Origin: Candidatus Poseidoniaceae archaeon
GTDB lineage: Archaea > Thermoplasmatota > Poseidoniia > Poseidoniales > Poseidoniaceae
Assembly (NCBI GenBank): GCA_938084675.1
Contig: CALKGM010000001.1
Coordinates: 51,508-115,507 of the forward strand
Reading direction: 5' to 3'
Length of the DNA: 64,000 nucleotides
The notes beneath the pieces are model-generated. The model was not told the origin of the DNA and made no database searches. It worked only from the letters and a program-made list of their open reading frames with translations. The position numbers were made by a program, and so were the translations under genes. Shown piece after piece: positions 26,901 to 35,115 of this stretch; the first letter of the stretch is position 1; each line of letters opens with the position of its first letter.

Positions 26901-29900
26901 TGTGTTGTTCAATTCAACATCCTTCAGCACAAAGTTGCTTGAACCCAAGGATTCAATTCCAACTCCGTTTTGTCCGATGGATAGACCAGACAATGCAATG
27001 TCACGGTTTGTGTTTAGTCCGTACTTCAAAGCTGGTCCTTGAGCACCAGTGATGGTTCCAGAGAACGCCGTGTTCAAATCCTTGAGGTAGTAAATACCAG
27101 CAAGATTCTGGTTTTCAAAGTCTACATTCTGTAGATCGAATCGGCCTGAAGCACTTGTTCCAGCAAGGACCCCGTAATCTCCACCTGTCACGTTAATGTT
27201 CGAGGATGAAGCCGCAGATGAACCGGTAACGTAGACACCAGCTGTCGTTGGAGCGGTGATATCGATGTTCTCGAATACACCAGCAGCGTATCCACCACCA
27301 ATGTCAATTCCTACATCAGAACCAATAATCTGTCCGTTCTTAAACAGAGCAGTTCCTGATTCACGAACGTATTCGCCAAGGGAGGCTGGGTTGTTACCTG
27401 AACGAGCGACGAAGTCATATCGGTCTTGGTAGTTGTCAGCACCCTTGTGGAGGACGTCAATCCAAAGTGAAACCTTGGAGATGTTTCCGCCGTTAGCGGT
27501 CGCACCGGAGATGTCAACGATAGGGTAGGTAACTCGAGCACCTTGTCCTGCGTTAACGTAGGGTGTGTAAACGTAATCACTGCAAACACCGTAGTTGTTA
27601 GGATATCCAGTTGAAGCATAACTTGGTGGGTTTCCGGCTCCGACCCATCCACTTTGTCCATTACTTCCTTCAGGAGGAGAGTAGACACCTTGGAATTGGC
27701 TGGCAGGGGAATAGTCTCCCCAATACTTGTACGGGTAGCGGGATTGATAGTATCCAGTTGGGGATACATCTTCGATGCTTTCCCAACGGAAACCAAATTC
27801 TTCAGGTTGTTCGTATCGGTCGAAACCACTTGTCTGACCCAGCCAATATCGATACATGTAGTAGTAGTATCCGTCTTGGTTCTGGTAGTTAGGGCCATAG
27901 TCGTAGCCGTAGTAGTTGCAATGCCATGAAGGAGCGCCACCAACACCACCGCTGTAGCTTCCAACATCAGAATTGCTGTTGATAGCAGGGTCGCTACTGG
28001 AGTAAGGGTAGTACCCTTTCTGGTCTCCGTCCGTGATGTTCCATGAATTACCACTGTCGTCAGTGAACTGAATGTTCATTCGGTCTGTGATGAAGTAATC
28101 CTTGGAATAGTAGGAGTTGTAAACCGGGTGAGCATTTCCACCGCCGTAAATTGAGTTTGCACCAACTTGGAGGTAGTTACCAGTTCCAAGATAGGTCGAC
28201 AAGTCAATTTCATAGGTTTCCCAACCTGCAGACATTCCTGAAAGGATTGTACTTCGGTAAATGGTTGGTAGTGACATTCCACCGTAAGCACTCACACCAA
28301 TGGTGTTCCCGTTGGCGGTGAAACCATCTACTTGAGGAGCGCCATTGTAGGCTTGAATTCCAACTGCGGCATTTTTCACAGTAATACCATTGATTGATCC
28401 ACCAGAATTTTGTACCCACAGGGCAGTTCCAGTTTGTCCGTTGTTGATGATTGAAGAACTGTCAATGTTGACCGTTCCACCGTCAATTTTCACGGTAGCC
28501 ATTTCGTCAGACGTTGCAGTGGAACCGTAAATAGTTCCGCTGTCCATCATTTGTAGTGTGGCTCCATTTCCAATCATTAAGCATCCCATAGTGGTTGTAT
28601 CGCAAGCGAGGTCTCGGAGAACACCGTTGTCAAGAACAAGAGATCCATCTTGGATGTCCATGTTCAATCCGTATGTAGGTGACACTGCACGAATAGTTCC
28701 GGGAGTGGCTTTTGTACCGTCATTTGTAACGGTCAATGAGCCCCCACTTTTGATGGTGATCACTGGTGTATTGGTGGATGTGCTTTGAACACGAAGGACA
28801 CCGCCATCCATGCGGAGGTGACATCCATCAATCATGATATTTTCAGTGATTGTAATCTTGGTGTCGTCCCAAGCAAAGGTATCTGTTGATGGCGTGTAGG
28901 CACCAGACAGATTGACGTTGTTTCGCATGGCGTTACAGTCAGTAGCAGGATCGTTGAACGTAATTGGAGCAGGCTCCAATTGGAGGTCCATGTGAGTTCC
29001 AAGCGTGAATCCTGCGCTGGGGTACCAAGCGCTTGCTAGAGTTGCGTCTGGGAAATTGTCCGGGTAGGTCTCATTCTGACCAGCAGACCCGAATGCACGG
29101 ATGATGTGGTCCTCGAAGAGGGTGTTATCACTGTCACCGCGAACAACCCAAACGCTGGAATTACCCAAATCGCTTGTTACTGCGCTGGTCCTGTGAAGTC
29201 CGACCTGGAACACTTCGTTCAAACTGGCGTCAACCAAAGAAGTGGTCACAACGTGGTTCGCTTTGTATGCGGGATTATTGGATGCATCCAATCGGAACAC
29301 ACGAACTGAGGCAAGTCCACCAAAGTAAACCATTGACGGATTGGAGCTCGATGATGAAACATCGATTGAACAACTTCCTGTGTTTCCGCTAGCGCCTGAA
29401 CAATCGTTTCCGTTCAAATCACTCGCAATCAAAACAATGTTGGTTCCAGAACGAGCCTTAGCCACATAGGGTCCAGAGGACGATGCACTTGTACTCGAGA
29501 TGGACGACTCTCCAACTGTTATGTGGGAGTTACGACCGTCGATTACGTGCTCCGTTGAAGAGCCGTGAGTGAAGGTTGCATCGCTCACCGTCATTGTGTT
29601 CTTGGAATTAGCACAGGAGGCAGAACTCTTGACTCGGTCAAGAGTTGGTGCAACCATGTCTACGCTCCATCCACAGCCTGTTAGAGTGAAGGAATCAGCG
29701 TCAAAGTCGTTCATTGTCAATACTTCAGAAGTGATGTAGTTTCCAGTGAGGGTGACTACATTTGCAGTAATCTCATCAAAGACACCTGGGTGAATCCTCT
29801 TCATTGTGAGGTCACCGCTGTTGATATCCATCATCTTCATGCTCGTACTCGAAGGACCGTTGCCGGTCTGTGAGTTACCACCAGGAATAATGTCCAGTGA

Positions 29901-32900
29901 TGTTGTCATGAGGTCCAAGCCATCAATGTGAATTGATTCCATTGCTGCGATTGTTGCGCTGGCGTATGCTTGTCCAGAGAACACCACGTTGTTGATGTAG
30001 ACATCACTGTCAACACCCGCATCCGAGGTGATTGCACTTCCTGCAGTCGAACCCGATGTTGTTGGGGAAGTGACTGTGACGTTACTTAGGAAGAGGTCTT
30101 CCAAGTCAACATCAACGAAGTTCACGTACGAATTGGTGAAACTCATGTTCTCCATGTGAAGGAGACCTGAACTTGAACCAGGAACGCTCATTACTGCACC
30201 ATCGGTTAGAGTACCGGCGGTGTTACAGTTGGTCACAGTTCCTTCTTTCAATACGGCGATTGTGTTTTCAGCGAAGTCGAAACATGAACCTGTAACACCG
30301 CTTACGGTGAAGTCATTCATGGTGACTGCTGTACCTTGTCCACTTCCGTGAGTGAAGACGGATCCTACGTTTTCAAAGGTCACATCACTCATGGTGAAGT
30401 TCCCAGTGTTACAGTCTGCGGTAGCTGAACCACAGGATGGTCCCGTTCCATCATGGCGACTTCCAGAGCGGAAGACTGAGTCGGTTGTGTTGTTGAAGTT
30501 TACATTCTTGAACACGTGGCGGTTATCGGTTCCACCGGTGGTGGTACAATCGTTTGTGAACGCCATTCCGAGCCAATCCGCACCGTTAATTCCGGTGAAG
30601 TTGATCGGAGCAGTTGCACTTCCGTTAGCAAAGAACTTGGTACATGCACCGTCAAAGGAAATACCCTTTCCGGATGCAATCTGAATTTCCACACCAGGCT
30701 CGATGGTCAAATCTGAGCTGACTACAAGATACTTGTTGGATGGATTAATTCGGATAGGGCTGTCAGTAAGGTCCCAATGCGGGTCTGCAGTAATATCAGC
30801 AGAGACATCGGTTCCCTTTCCTTCGTACGGCATAATACGGTAGTAGGTGGAACAATCTTGGTTGGATGTTACGAAGCAGTAGTAGTTGTTGTAAACAGTG
30901 TTGAACGGTGCAATCAAACCACCACGGGCATATGTACTTCCTTTGTAAGGTAGTTCTGGTTGATGCCATGTCCAAAGTGTTCGTTGTGTGTTTGTGTTAC
31001 CGTTGTCAAGGAAGAACATTGATCCTTGTCGGTTGATTTGCACACGGTCGTTGCTGTCGTCGCCGTCGTAAGTAGTTCCGAAGTAATCGAACTCAAATCC
31101 AGCAGGAATGTCGATGTTAGCGGAACACTGGTTTTGGTAACTGGTAAAGTAATACCAGCAGTAGTATGCATATGGTCGGCCATTCGAGGAGCCACTGAGT
31201 GCAGTGTTAGCGTTGGCCAATTCGACAAGTCCCTTATCGAAGGTCTCCCAACCGTCAGAGGTAGCACTTGTATGGATTCGGAAGTTACTGGTCGTTGGCG
31301 TGTAGCCTTGGCTGCTGTAACTGCCTGCCTTGTTCGAAATACTGTCACCCTTGTTACGGGTTTGGTCCATATATCCGATTTCCCACGATTCGTAGTTAGC
31401 AGAACATCCTGAATCATACTTGAATTCAATCTCGTTGGTGACATCGTAGAAGAGAGCCTGAACAGTACAATCGTAACCGTAGGTGTAGTAGCTCATGTCA
31501 TGCCATTCAACAGCGAAGATCTTGTTAGGGTCGCCTCGCTCAAATGAGTACGTTGAGGAAGTGTTGATGTTGATTCCAGCGGAGACCGTAGAAACGTCAC
31601 GAGCGGTGAAGTAGTATTCGACCGAGTCGTTAACTTCCAGATCTTCAATGTCAGCAGTCCATGTGCATTGCTTCAACGAACAATCTGCGCGAGCGTTACC
31701 TGCTTCATGGTCCATGACCGTTGAAACCCAGGTGCCTGCAGAGCCGCCGTCAGGCGTGATACGGTGATAGAGCGTTGGCCCAACACCGGGGTCAATACTG
31801 GTATTTACTCCACTTGCTGGGTCGCCACCATCAATGATGCCTACAGAGACCGTGCGTATCTTCGAGTGGGAGTCCGACATTCCGCTGTGAGTAAAGGTAG
31901 GCTTGTACGTGTCAGGCGTAGGTGCGACATTACCAACCTTGTAGGTGATATCGCCTGTACTGGCTTGACGCCCGTAATAGCCGCTACCCATTGCGAAGCC
32001 GCTCCAACGGTACGAGTTCTTGTTACCGTAGATCATGTAGTAAGCAGGAGTACATCGGTCGTAGCTGGTTGCTCGGTAGAAGTAGTACCAACCGTTTGTA
32101 GTGACACACATTCGGTTAGCGGTTGTGGAACTTCCAGTGCTGTTGAAATTAAACATTCCAAAGTCACCGGTGATGTCGCCAGGGATTGCAAACTTGTACG
32201 CCTTGGTGTAGGAACCGTAGGAGTACGAGAGTGTTGCGGATGAACCACCGGTCAACGGTGCCTCAATTCCTGTCTCTGTACCAATACCTACAGTTGCCCA
32301 TGCGTTGTCTGCACTGTCGTAAAGCATAACGAGGTTCATTCCAGGTCCGTTTTTAGCACCAACCTGAAGGTATCCGTTACCGTTGTTGTTCCATAGGTTT
32401 TGGTCACCCTTGTTGGTGTAGGCGTTCATTCCCCAGTAGCCGTAGGCTGGCTTATCGCTCCATCGAGCGAGCCAGTTTCCGTAGGTCGTGCTCGTTCCAG
32501 TGTAGAAACAAGAGGAAGTGCCTGTACCACATGCTGAAGTATCAAATTCAAAGTAATACTCATCATTGTCTGAGAAATAAGTCAATTGGCGGTCAAAGAA
32601 TCCACCAGCGTTCCAAGAACTGTAAGCCGTAACGTCAGTTGTCAAAACGGTCATTTTCTTTGAAGTGGTTGGAGCATTTGCAGGATCAACAACGTCAAAC
32701 TGGTAAGGAGTTGGTATGGATTGAGCTCCTGTTCGTGCAGGTTCGTATCCAACGTTTGCTCCGTTGCTTCCGGTGTTCAGGTCTTGATACTTCCAATAGT
32801 ACCGGAAGTCATCTCCAAACTCCACATTAGGAGTTCGGGCCTTGAAACGGCAATCTGTTGTTGTAGAACTGCATGTACCAATTGAAACAAGTTCACCTGC

Positions 32901-34721
32901 ATCAAATTGATTGTTGGAACCAAGACCATAGGATGTTGAAGCCCATGAAGTCCCTGCGTCAGTCGAGTAGTACAACTTGGGAGCGTTGGATGAGGTCGTA
33001 TCAATTCCGGACATATCTGACAACGAGATGAAGAATGTTCGCTCTCCTTCAAGGTATGAGTCAATTCCTGTGTAAGGCACATAATCGGAGGTTGGGGCAT
33101 CCGCATCTGTACCGCCAGTGTAGACGATTGCAAGATGGTAAACGTTCGATCCGCTAGAGTATCCGTATCGCAAGAGGCGGGAACCTGTGTAGGTTTCACC
33201 AATTCCGACGGATCCGCTTGAGGTCCCAGCGTTTCCAATAGCCGAGTTAATCAAGCCAATTCCACCGGTTGTTGAAGAACAAGCGGTAGCAGAGTTACAA
33301 AGTGTACCTGTCTTCCATCCAGTTCCACCAACCGAGATGGTCCCGGCTGTTGGAGAGTTCCAGATTGAAGAAATCACGGAACGCGCAGCTGTTCCACCGT
33401 AGTTTTGAGTTACATAACTCGGATTGATAGCGCTGGAACTGCAACTTCGTGTATTGATGTTAGAATTGTATCTGTTGTCAAGTCCACATGATTGCATGAC
33501 CTTGATGTTAACGCTAGCGCTGGAAGAGGCATAGGCGTAGTAGGAAATGTGTTCCTTCCATTGCATGCTCTGAATTGCAGCGCCCGTAGGGAGGGCGTTA
33601 CTTGATGTAAAGGAAACCTTATGCCAAGGGAGATAGTAGATGCTACTGTAATATTTGTACAAGTATCGAAGTGTGTTGTTGTAACAATATCCATAGTAGA
33701 TATAACAGTATCCACCCGTGCCGACATTGACCTTGAGCGTTGGATCAATTCCAACAGGGTAAACTCGGTCTTCAGAAAGGAGCCATGATGTCTCTACAAC
33801 AGTAGTGAGGATGACATCGGGGCCATAGACTTGAACGAAGAAGGTCCCGATGTATGGGTCTCCACCGCTCGCATCAATGATAACTGGAGTAGGGAGTTCC
33901 AAGAGAACTTCTCCGGTTTCGATGTTTCGGATGTGAAGTGCTTCGCTGGTTTGGAACACGTCTTCACCCAACTGGGTTTCGCCAGAGTAAAGGGCGTAGC
34001 CAGTAGGAATGCGAAGGCCTTCTGAAAGACCAAACCAAACTGCATTTTCATGGAGTACTGGTGCTTCTCGGACGACGAGGTTCTGCTTGACTTGCGTTGA
34101 GTCAACAGTGTAATCCAAGTCAAATCCTTCAGCGAGAGGGTATCGGATGACGTTTCCACCAACTTCAATTGCGCTCGTACTTGGAGCGGAGAAGTAAGGT
34201 TCCGGAGCAGTTCCTGTCTCATCAAGGGTCACCAGCATTGGATTCAATCCTGAAATTACTGGATCGACGCCCTGGTTAACTTGAACCATGATACCGCTAC
34301 CGGCTTCAGGTCCAAAATGAGTCACAAAGGTGTTCTCGGTAACACTCCAGCCTTCTGGCATTGCCTTGATGTTAAGATCAATGTTTTCCCAGGTGTTGTC
34401 ACTGCTACGGTAGTGCACTGGCTCTGTGGCAATCAATTGTGCAATGTTACCGTCCTCAGTAAGGTAGGCTTTGGTTTTCTCGTCTCTCATCCCTTGTAGT
34501 TCAAGCGATGGGTCATATTCGTAGTTGATCTCTTCGATTTTATCGGGGAGGCGGAAGAAGTCTTCCTCTCCAGTTGTGCTTGATTCAACAAACTCAACAT
34601 CTACACTGTCGTTGCTCATGTATCCACTCATTGGCATGAGTGCCATCAAAGCGCACAATAGCAGTGCAATTCCAATACCGCCGAAGACGGTCTTATTCTG
34701 GTTTTTCTTGTTTCCCAACAT
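20913..34721 (-). CDS. Giant (4602-residue) cell-surface protein with beta-helix regions and a C-terminal prepilin-like module
   Basis: An N-terminal signal anchor (GGIGIALLLCALMALMPMSG) exports the protein. Residues about 60-330 resemble the region before DNRLRE repeats in WapA-like wall proteins (ending RVYPVGIDPT). A Tyr-rich stretch (YCYIYYGYCY) and lectin-like beta domains follow. Several right-handed beta-helix regions fill roughly residues 1450-3300; short repeats such as FTNSYVNFVDVD and ISGNTVG are typical. Cadherin-like domains come near residues 3700-4250 (FEVTDSNGLSDSHNITYTVNNVNDKP). Near the end come one membrane helix (PSIIAVAMAGLFVSLLTF), an acidic cytoplasmic linker, and a pilin-like module. 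It is probably an adhesin or surface-layer-associated fibre. The start ATG has the ribosome binding site GAGGTGA 7 bases upstream. The reading frame is open throughout. Confidence 0.93.
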   Translation of the reverse strand: MLGNKKNQNKTVFGGIGIALLLCALMALMPMSGYMSNDSVDVEFVESSTTGEEDFFRLPDKIEEINYEYDPSLELQGMRDEKTKAYLTEDGNIAQLIATEPVHYRSSDNTWENIDLNIKAMPEGWSVTENTFVTHFGPEAGSGIMVQVNQGVDPVISGLNPMLVTLDETGTAPEPYFSAPSTSAIEVGGNVIRYPLAEGFDLDYTVDSTQVKQNLVVREAPVLHENAVWFGLSEGLRIPTGYALYSGETQLGEDVFQTSEALHIRNIETGEVLLELPTPVIIDASGGDPYIGTFFVQVYGPDVILTTVVETSWLLSEDRVYPVGIDPTLKVNVGTGGYCYIYYGYCYNNTLRYLYKYYSSIYYLPWHKVSFTSSNALPTGAAIQSMQWKEHISYYAYASSSASVNIKVMQSCGLDNRYNSNINTRSCSSSAINPSYVTQNYGGTAARSVISSIWNSPTAGTISVGGTGWKTGTLCNSATACSSTTGGIGLINSAIGNAGTSSGSVGIGETYTGSRLLRYGYSSGSNVYHLAIVYTGGTDADAPTSDYVPYTGIDSYLEGERTFFISLSDMSGIDTTSSNAPKLYYSTDAGTSWASTSYGLGSNNQFDAGELVSIGTCSSTTTDCRFKARTPNVEFGDDFRYYWKYQDLNTGSNGANVGYEPARTGAQSIPTPYQFDVVDPANAPTTSKKMTVLTTDVTAYSSWNAGGFFDRQLTYFSDNDEYYFEFDTSACGTGTSSCFYTGTSTTYGNWLARWSDKPAYGYWGMNAYTNKGDQNLWNNNGNGYLQVGAKNGPGMNLVMLYDSADNAWATVGIGTETGIEAPLTGGSSATLSYSYGSYTKAYKFAIPGDITGDFGMFNFNSTGSSTTANRMCVTTNGWYYFYRATSYDRCTPAYYMIYGNKNSYRWSGFAMGSGYYGRQASTGDITYKVGNVAPTPDTYKPTFTHSGMSDSHSKIRTVSVGIIDGGDPASGVNTSIDPGVGPTLYHRITPDGGSAGTWVSTVMDHEAGNARADCSLKQCTWTADIEDLEVNDSVEYYFTARDVSTVSAGININTSSTYSFERGDPNKIFAVEWHDMSYYTYGYDCTVQALFYDVTNEIEFKYDSGCSANYESWEIGYMDQTRNKGDSISNKAGSYSSQGYTPTTSNFRIHTSATSDGWETFDKGLVELANANTALSGSSNGRPYAYYCWYYFTSYQNQCSANIDIPAGFEFDYFGTTYDGDDSNDRVQINRQGSMFFLDNGNTNTQRTLWTWHQPELPYKGSTYARGGLIAPFNTVYNNYYCFVTSNQDCSTYYRIMPYEGKGTDVSADITADPHWDLTDSPIRINPSNKYLVVSSDLTIEPGVEIQIASGKGISFDGACTKFFANGSATAPINFTGINGADWLGMAFTNDCTTTGGTDNRHVFKNVNFNNTTDSVFRSGSRHDGTGPSCGSATADCNTGNFTMSDVTFENVGSVFTHGSGQGTAVTMNDFTVSGVTGSCFDFAENTIAVLKEGTVTNCNTAGTLTDGAVMSVPGSSSGLLHMENMSFTNSYVNFVDVDLEDLFLSNVTVTSPTTSGSTAGSAITSDAGVDSDVYINNVVFSGQAYASATIAAMESIHIDGLDLMTTSLDIIPGGNSQTGNGPSSTSMKMMDINSGDLTMKRIHPGVFDEITANVVTLTGNYITSEVLTMNDFDADSFTLTGCGWSVDMVAPTLDRVKSSASCANSKNTMTVSDATFTHGSSTEHVIDGRNSHITVGESSISSTSASSSGPYVAKARSGTNIVLIASDLNGNDCSGASGNTGSCSIDVSSSSSNPSMVYFGGLASVRVFRLDASNNPAYKANHVVTTSLVDASLNEVFQVGLHRTSAVTSDLGNSSVWVVRGDSDNTLFEDHIIRAFGSAGQNETYPDNFPDATLASAWYPSAGFTLGTHMDLQLEPAPITFNDPATDCNAMRNNVNLSGAYTPSTDTFAWDDTKITITENIMIDGCHLRMDGGVLRVQSTSTNTPVITIKSGGSLTVTNDGTKATPGTIRAVSPTYGLNMDIQDGSLVLDNGVLRDLACDTTTMGCLMIGNGATLQMMDSGTIYGSTATSDEMATVKIDGGTVNIDSSSIINNGQTGTALWVQNSGGSINGITVKNAAVGIQAYNGAPQVDGFTANGNTIGVSAYGGMSLPTIYRSTILSGMSAGWETYEIDLSTYLGTGNYLQVGANSIYGGGNAHPVYNSYYSKDYFITDRMNIQFTDDSGNSWNITDGDQKGYYPYSSSDPAINSNSDVGSYSGGVGGAPSWHCNYYGYDYGPNYQNQDGYYYYMYRYWLGQTSGFDRYEQPEEFGFRWESIEDVSPTGYYQSRYPYKYWGDYSPASQFQGVYSPPEGSNGQSGWVGAGNPPSYASTGYPNNYGVCSDYVYTPYVNAGQGARVTYPIVDISGATANGGNISKVSLWIDVLHKGADNYQDRYDFVARSGNNPASLGEYVRESGTALFKNGQIIGSDVGIDIGGGYAAGVFENIDITAPTTAGVYVTGSSAASSSNINVTGGDYGVLAGTSASGRFDLQNVDFENQNLAGIYYLKDLNTAFSGTITGAQGPALKYGLNTNRDIALSGLSIGQNGVGIESLGSSNFVLKDVELNNTKDVVISGSSTMDFIEGDLNVSTVEVTGTGLFSRMREVDITVTANVTSGGTTTTEDVSGTNVVLKDGDGVVTGMAETDTNGVASDLTFVTQNVDAGSCSAVCNLSLSGYTAVTVATIDYFYTSSADNADFRYAFEPMTLTNTPGNTDSIDLVETFDSRICYRYTSTSYIQQNACSTLGTGSTRTYSNGLVEYGYYYTISGNDIAGDTVMFDTPFIYLQGGTHNWNGTNIISTSSYTFDNANRFYPRYNQEVNLWMHNTNVTATAVSDQGEMQGFQIGYQYYSMNLDMDRSTISGVASIWGTIGYGTYNEHELDHFRITNSTLTHFKGYTALTNAIQNTDICVQLNGGEESLIYNNTFYDCGSAIQLERSPYYYSHTASELGADNVTIDSNKFYDGGEIADVWLYSSSQADGTIITNNEFNPNGGRAVSVYSGKVTDLLIQDNTIVGSKNAISINTVSNFTVHNNTIGGISDPSSTGIQVFKSTGDVTNNTLVDADGGIYLSEMRSPPAPTNSLCSISSSGYRTSDSCTFNIASGKSADVNLGTDNWGYEISITIDKPDGSTDTWGTYSFSSNTEYLPLKSYSDAGAYTLTVRDSYGDGGATINVLESTGGSSGYAGPDISGNTVGLSAGRVSPNAVGITALSCDGVTILSGTNTITLGDNAIVIDDCDFSDEGSTLIGSGDTSTIGIVADDTNRFLNLDGTTISGYAIGLTKENGDLSMIGGTDITGTDYGVHVESTSVTAINAAVDGGSTGTGLYVVDSSDVWVYPMDASGLIGVHIDNTPFRWDGGTSDATTAIYVEDSIGSVENLTWSASTTQINAGPRSHVTSIGNTLLSSAITIDSTSVIDEANLLSIETTHLGDLPQDEVALLVTSTDDERASYVSTSFQPETMSVDGSNEDWVGGNALNPSGYAMPGKMSGDGTDDFLVTYVEGDSLYMGMTGSDLTSSDVLIYISVDGSGSDVGYNGLGGAHNLPFSANYVLWADSDSSYDLYSYGFLGWSRSTLSTANIDADFSTSLGEISIPWSRIGGMPSQIDIVAIVQQETTADITTVHPSQTLDQTATLQNLTKFMTVELDHDDLMTGNLNDEVLVYRSYKGVATAGAAKNYDIMLKTPAECAYDWATIEDVSMATNVAFDDSYTAGAGDTTDVRATVDIQRACPVIDTEATTAPSDGLSSFDKDEDSSAFTFSLTNLVDDVQDAEIDLDWVVTEGTLVAFDNVLIDWAQNGQDVTITPLADQFGTVVFSFEVTDSNGLSDSHNITYTVNNVNDKPVICNNDRVATDCMPIISEDGSFNNILPEGFGTHTKFLGDVSNATRSYIRDMANEQSPSRQTYTWGASIPSTCEAFTVDVVNNELTITENTANEKGGTCMVTLSLSDDGAENTDAETFDVAFSVSPVNDAPVIRNWDAANGTTIVNKANLPINQAWKLVMTEDDTNEDNLTFDLSAIKADVDHDMDDLLWTVESTDQCTYSNYFTTTIIGDDLVFDLIEDAATDVPNEQRDYLNNGGIHQIPPTGSSYCEITLVLRDTPTAPIVDGEYNTHIPNYDTALMPIAAYEQGVATKTIGVKVTNVPEQVPDYAFDGVTGFSFNGVTNVMTGTYIPVTVTIDGAGDPGPYRYDHMLAVTYHSDGHTDIEQTRYYDVPDYNSAVKLTEDVYVTRDTTHVWVEMDVLTCLDNPCDLTKSTTERFIADNPASHYRVINGVQSDEPWSAPGRYGQDATASSIRRPLLEDSNWCNNVMTSLPTADPCNAADQDTADTTFLATAQDIPTVVDTVGASAVPSFAPSIIAVAMAGLFVSLLTFSSRRADEEDEEVVERIEEDETAVSPVIATILMVAITVVLSGVIYVWASSLAETDVKGVPRITFQMEDVNGVDADEGHWRISVMNAQTALATQAVEVRVIYQNSTGGQSVVTVNLAESAGVYGFNPANSDAFVTFVDSVDRDGNRSISTFNSGDTIFVRTHAPDGTPLTGVTITITYAPPNGNGAELTKWSNLAFNKKA
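20916..21446 (-). other. Type IV prepilin-like module at the C-terminus of the giant protein
   Basis: The last 177 residues begin AVSPVIATILMVAITVVLSG, which matches the archaeal pilin N-terminal (Pilin_N) consensus almost residue for residue. They are preceded by the acidic linker RIEEDET, like the leader before the class III peptidase site in haloarchaeal PilA proteins. The rest is a small beta-rich domain (WRISVMNAQTALATQAVEVRVIYQNS). With the helix before the linker, the topology is out-in-out, so the cleavage site faces the cytoplasm as it does in true prepilins. Cleavage is inferred, not shown. Confidence 0.8.
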
Positions 34722-34728
34722 AGGTCAT

Positions 34729-34735
34729 TCACCTC
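34729..34735 (-). promoter_or_regulatory. Shine-Dalgarno site of the giant surface gene
   Basis: On the minus strand GAGGTGA lies 7 bases before the ATG at 34721. It confirms that start and shows that this mRNA has a leader. Confidence 0.65.
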
Positions 34736-34772
34736 ATACGGACTGTATGCAGTGCGTCCCACGATTTACACC

Positions 34773-34781
34773 CCTTATAGG
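34773..34781 (-). promoter_or_regulatory. TATA-like box of the giant surface gene
   Basis: On the minus strand CCTATAAGG lies about 55 bases before the ATG. Normal spacing puts transcription start near 34750, leaving a leader of about 30 bases that includes the ribosome binding site. Confidence 0.55.
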
Positions 34782-35115
34782 AGTTGGGGTGCATATCATT
34801 TGAAAACGAAATTGAACCGGCCCTTATGACCCTACAATAGCATCCAATGTCGATTCCAAAAATTACCTAAATTATGCCGGAAAATAACACAAAAGTTTAC
34901 GTCAGATTTCGTAAATCGCATTCTCGCAGATCTACCCGAAATGGGAGCTTGCACGGGTCCATTTTACCCTGAACAGCCACCATGTAAATATCAAAATGAA
35001 GCGGGTAAAAAATGAGTTTGAAAAGGCCAGAAGGGCCGCCGAAGCGGCCCTCCCAGCGTTGTCCATCCTGCACGTTTGAGGATGGAAGGTGCTGTAGGTT
35101 CAGCTTGTGCTGAGA
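34782..35115. other. Intergenic region between the two surface-protein genes
   Basis: The gap from 34722 to 35115 is 394 bases. It holds the giant gene's promoter at its left end and the terminator hairpin of the 1048-residue gene near 35032. Between them is AT-rich sequence (about 34800-34920) without an ORF or RNA gene that I can recognise; upstream activator sites are possible. Confidence 0.6.
35032..35051 (-). terminator. Terminator hairpin after the 1048-residue surface gene
   Basis: AGGGCCGC and GCGGCCCT pair perfectly around CGAA. On the minus strand it follows the stop at 35116 by about 65 bases and is followed by T-rich sequence (CTTTTC, then CATTTTTT). It should end transcription before the giant gene's own promoter. 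Confidence 0.7.

Noticed and set aside
27311-28054. 247-residue ORF (Thr-rich) in another frame of the giant gene
   Set aside because: Composition is that of a frame-shifted Ser/Thr/Gly-rich beta protein; it has no domain and no start signals.
20913-34721. Possible CRISPR array or tandem DNA repeats in the giant gene
   Set aside because: The repeats are short protein-level beta-helix motifs; no direct DNA repeat with regular spacers is seen here or elsewhere in the window.
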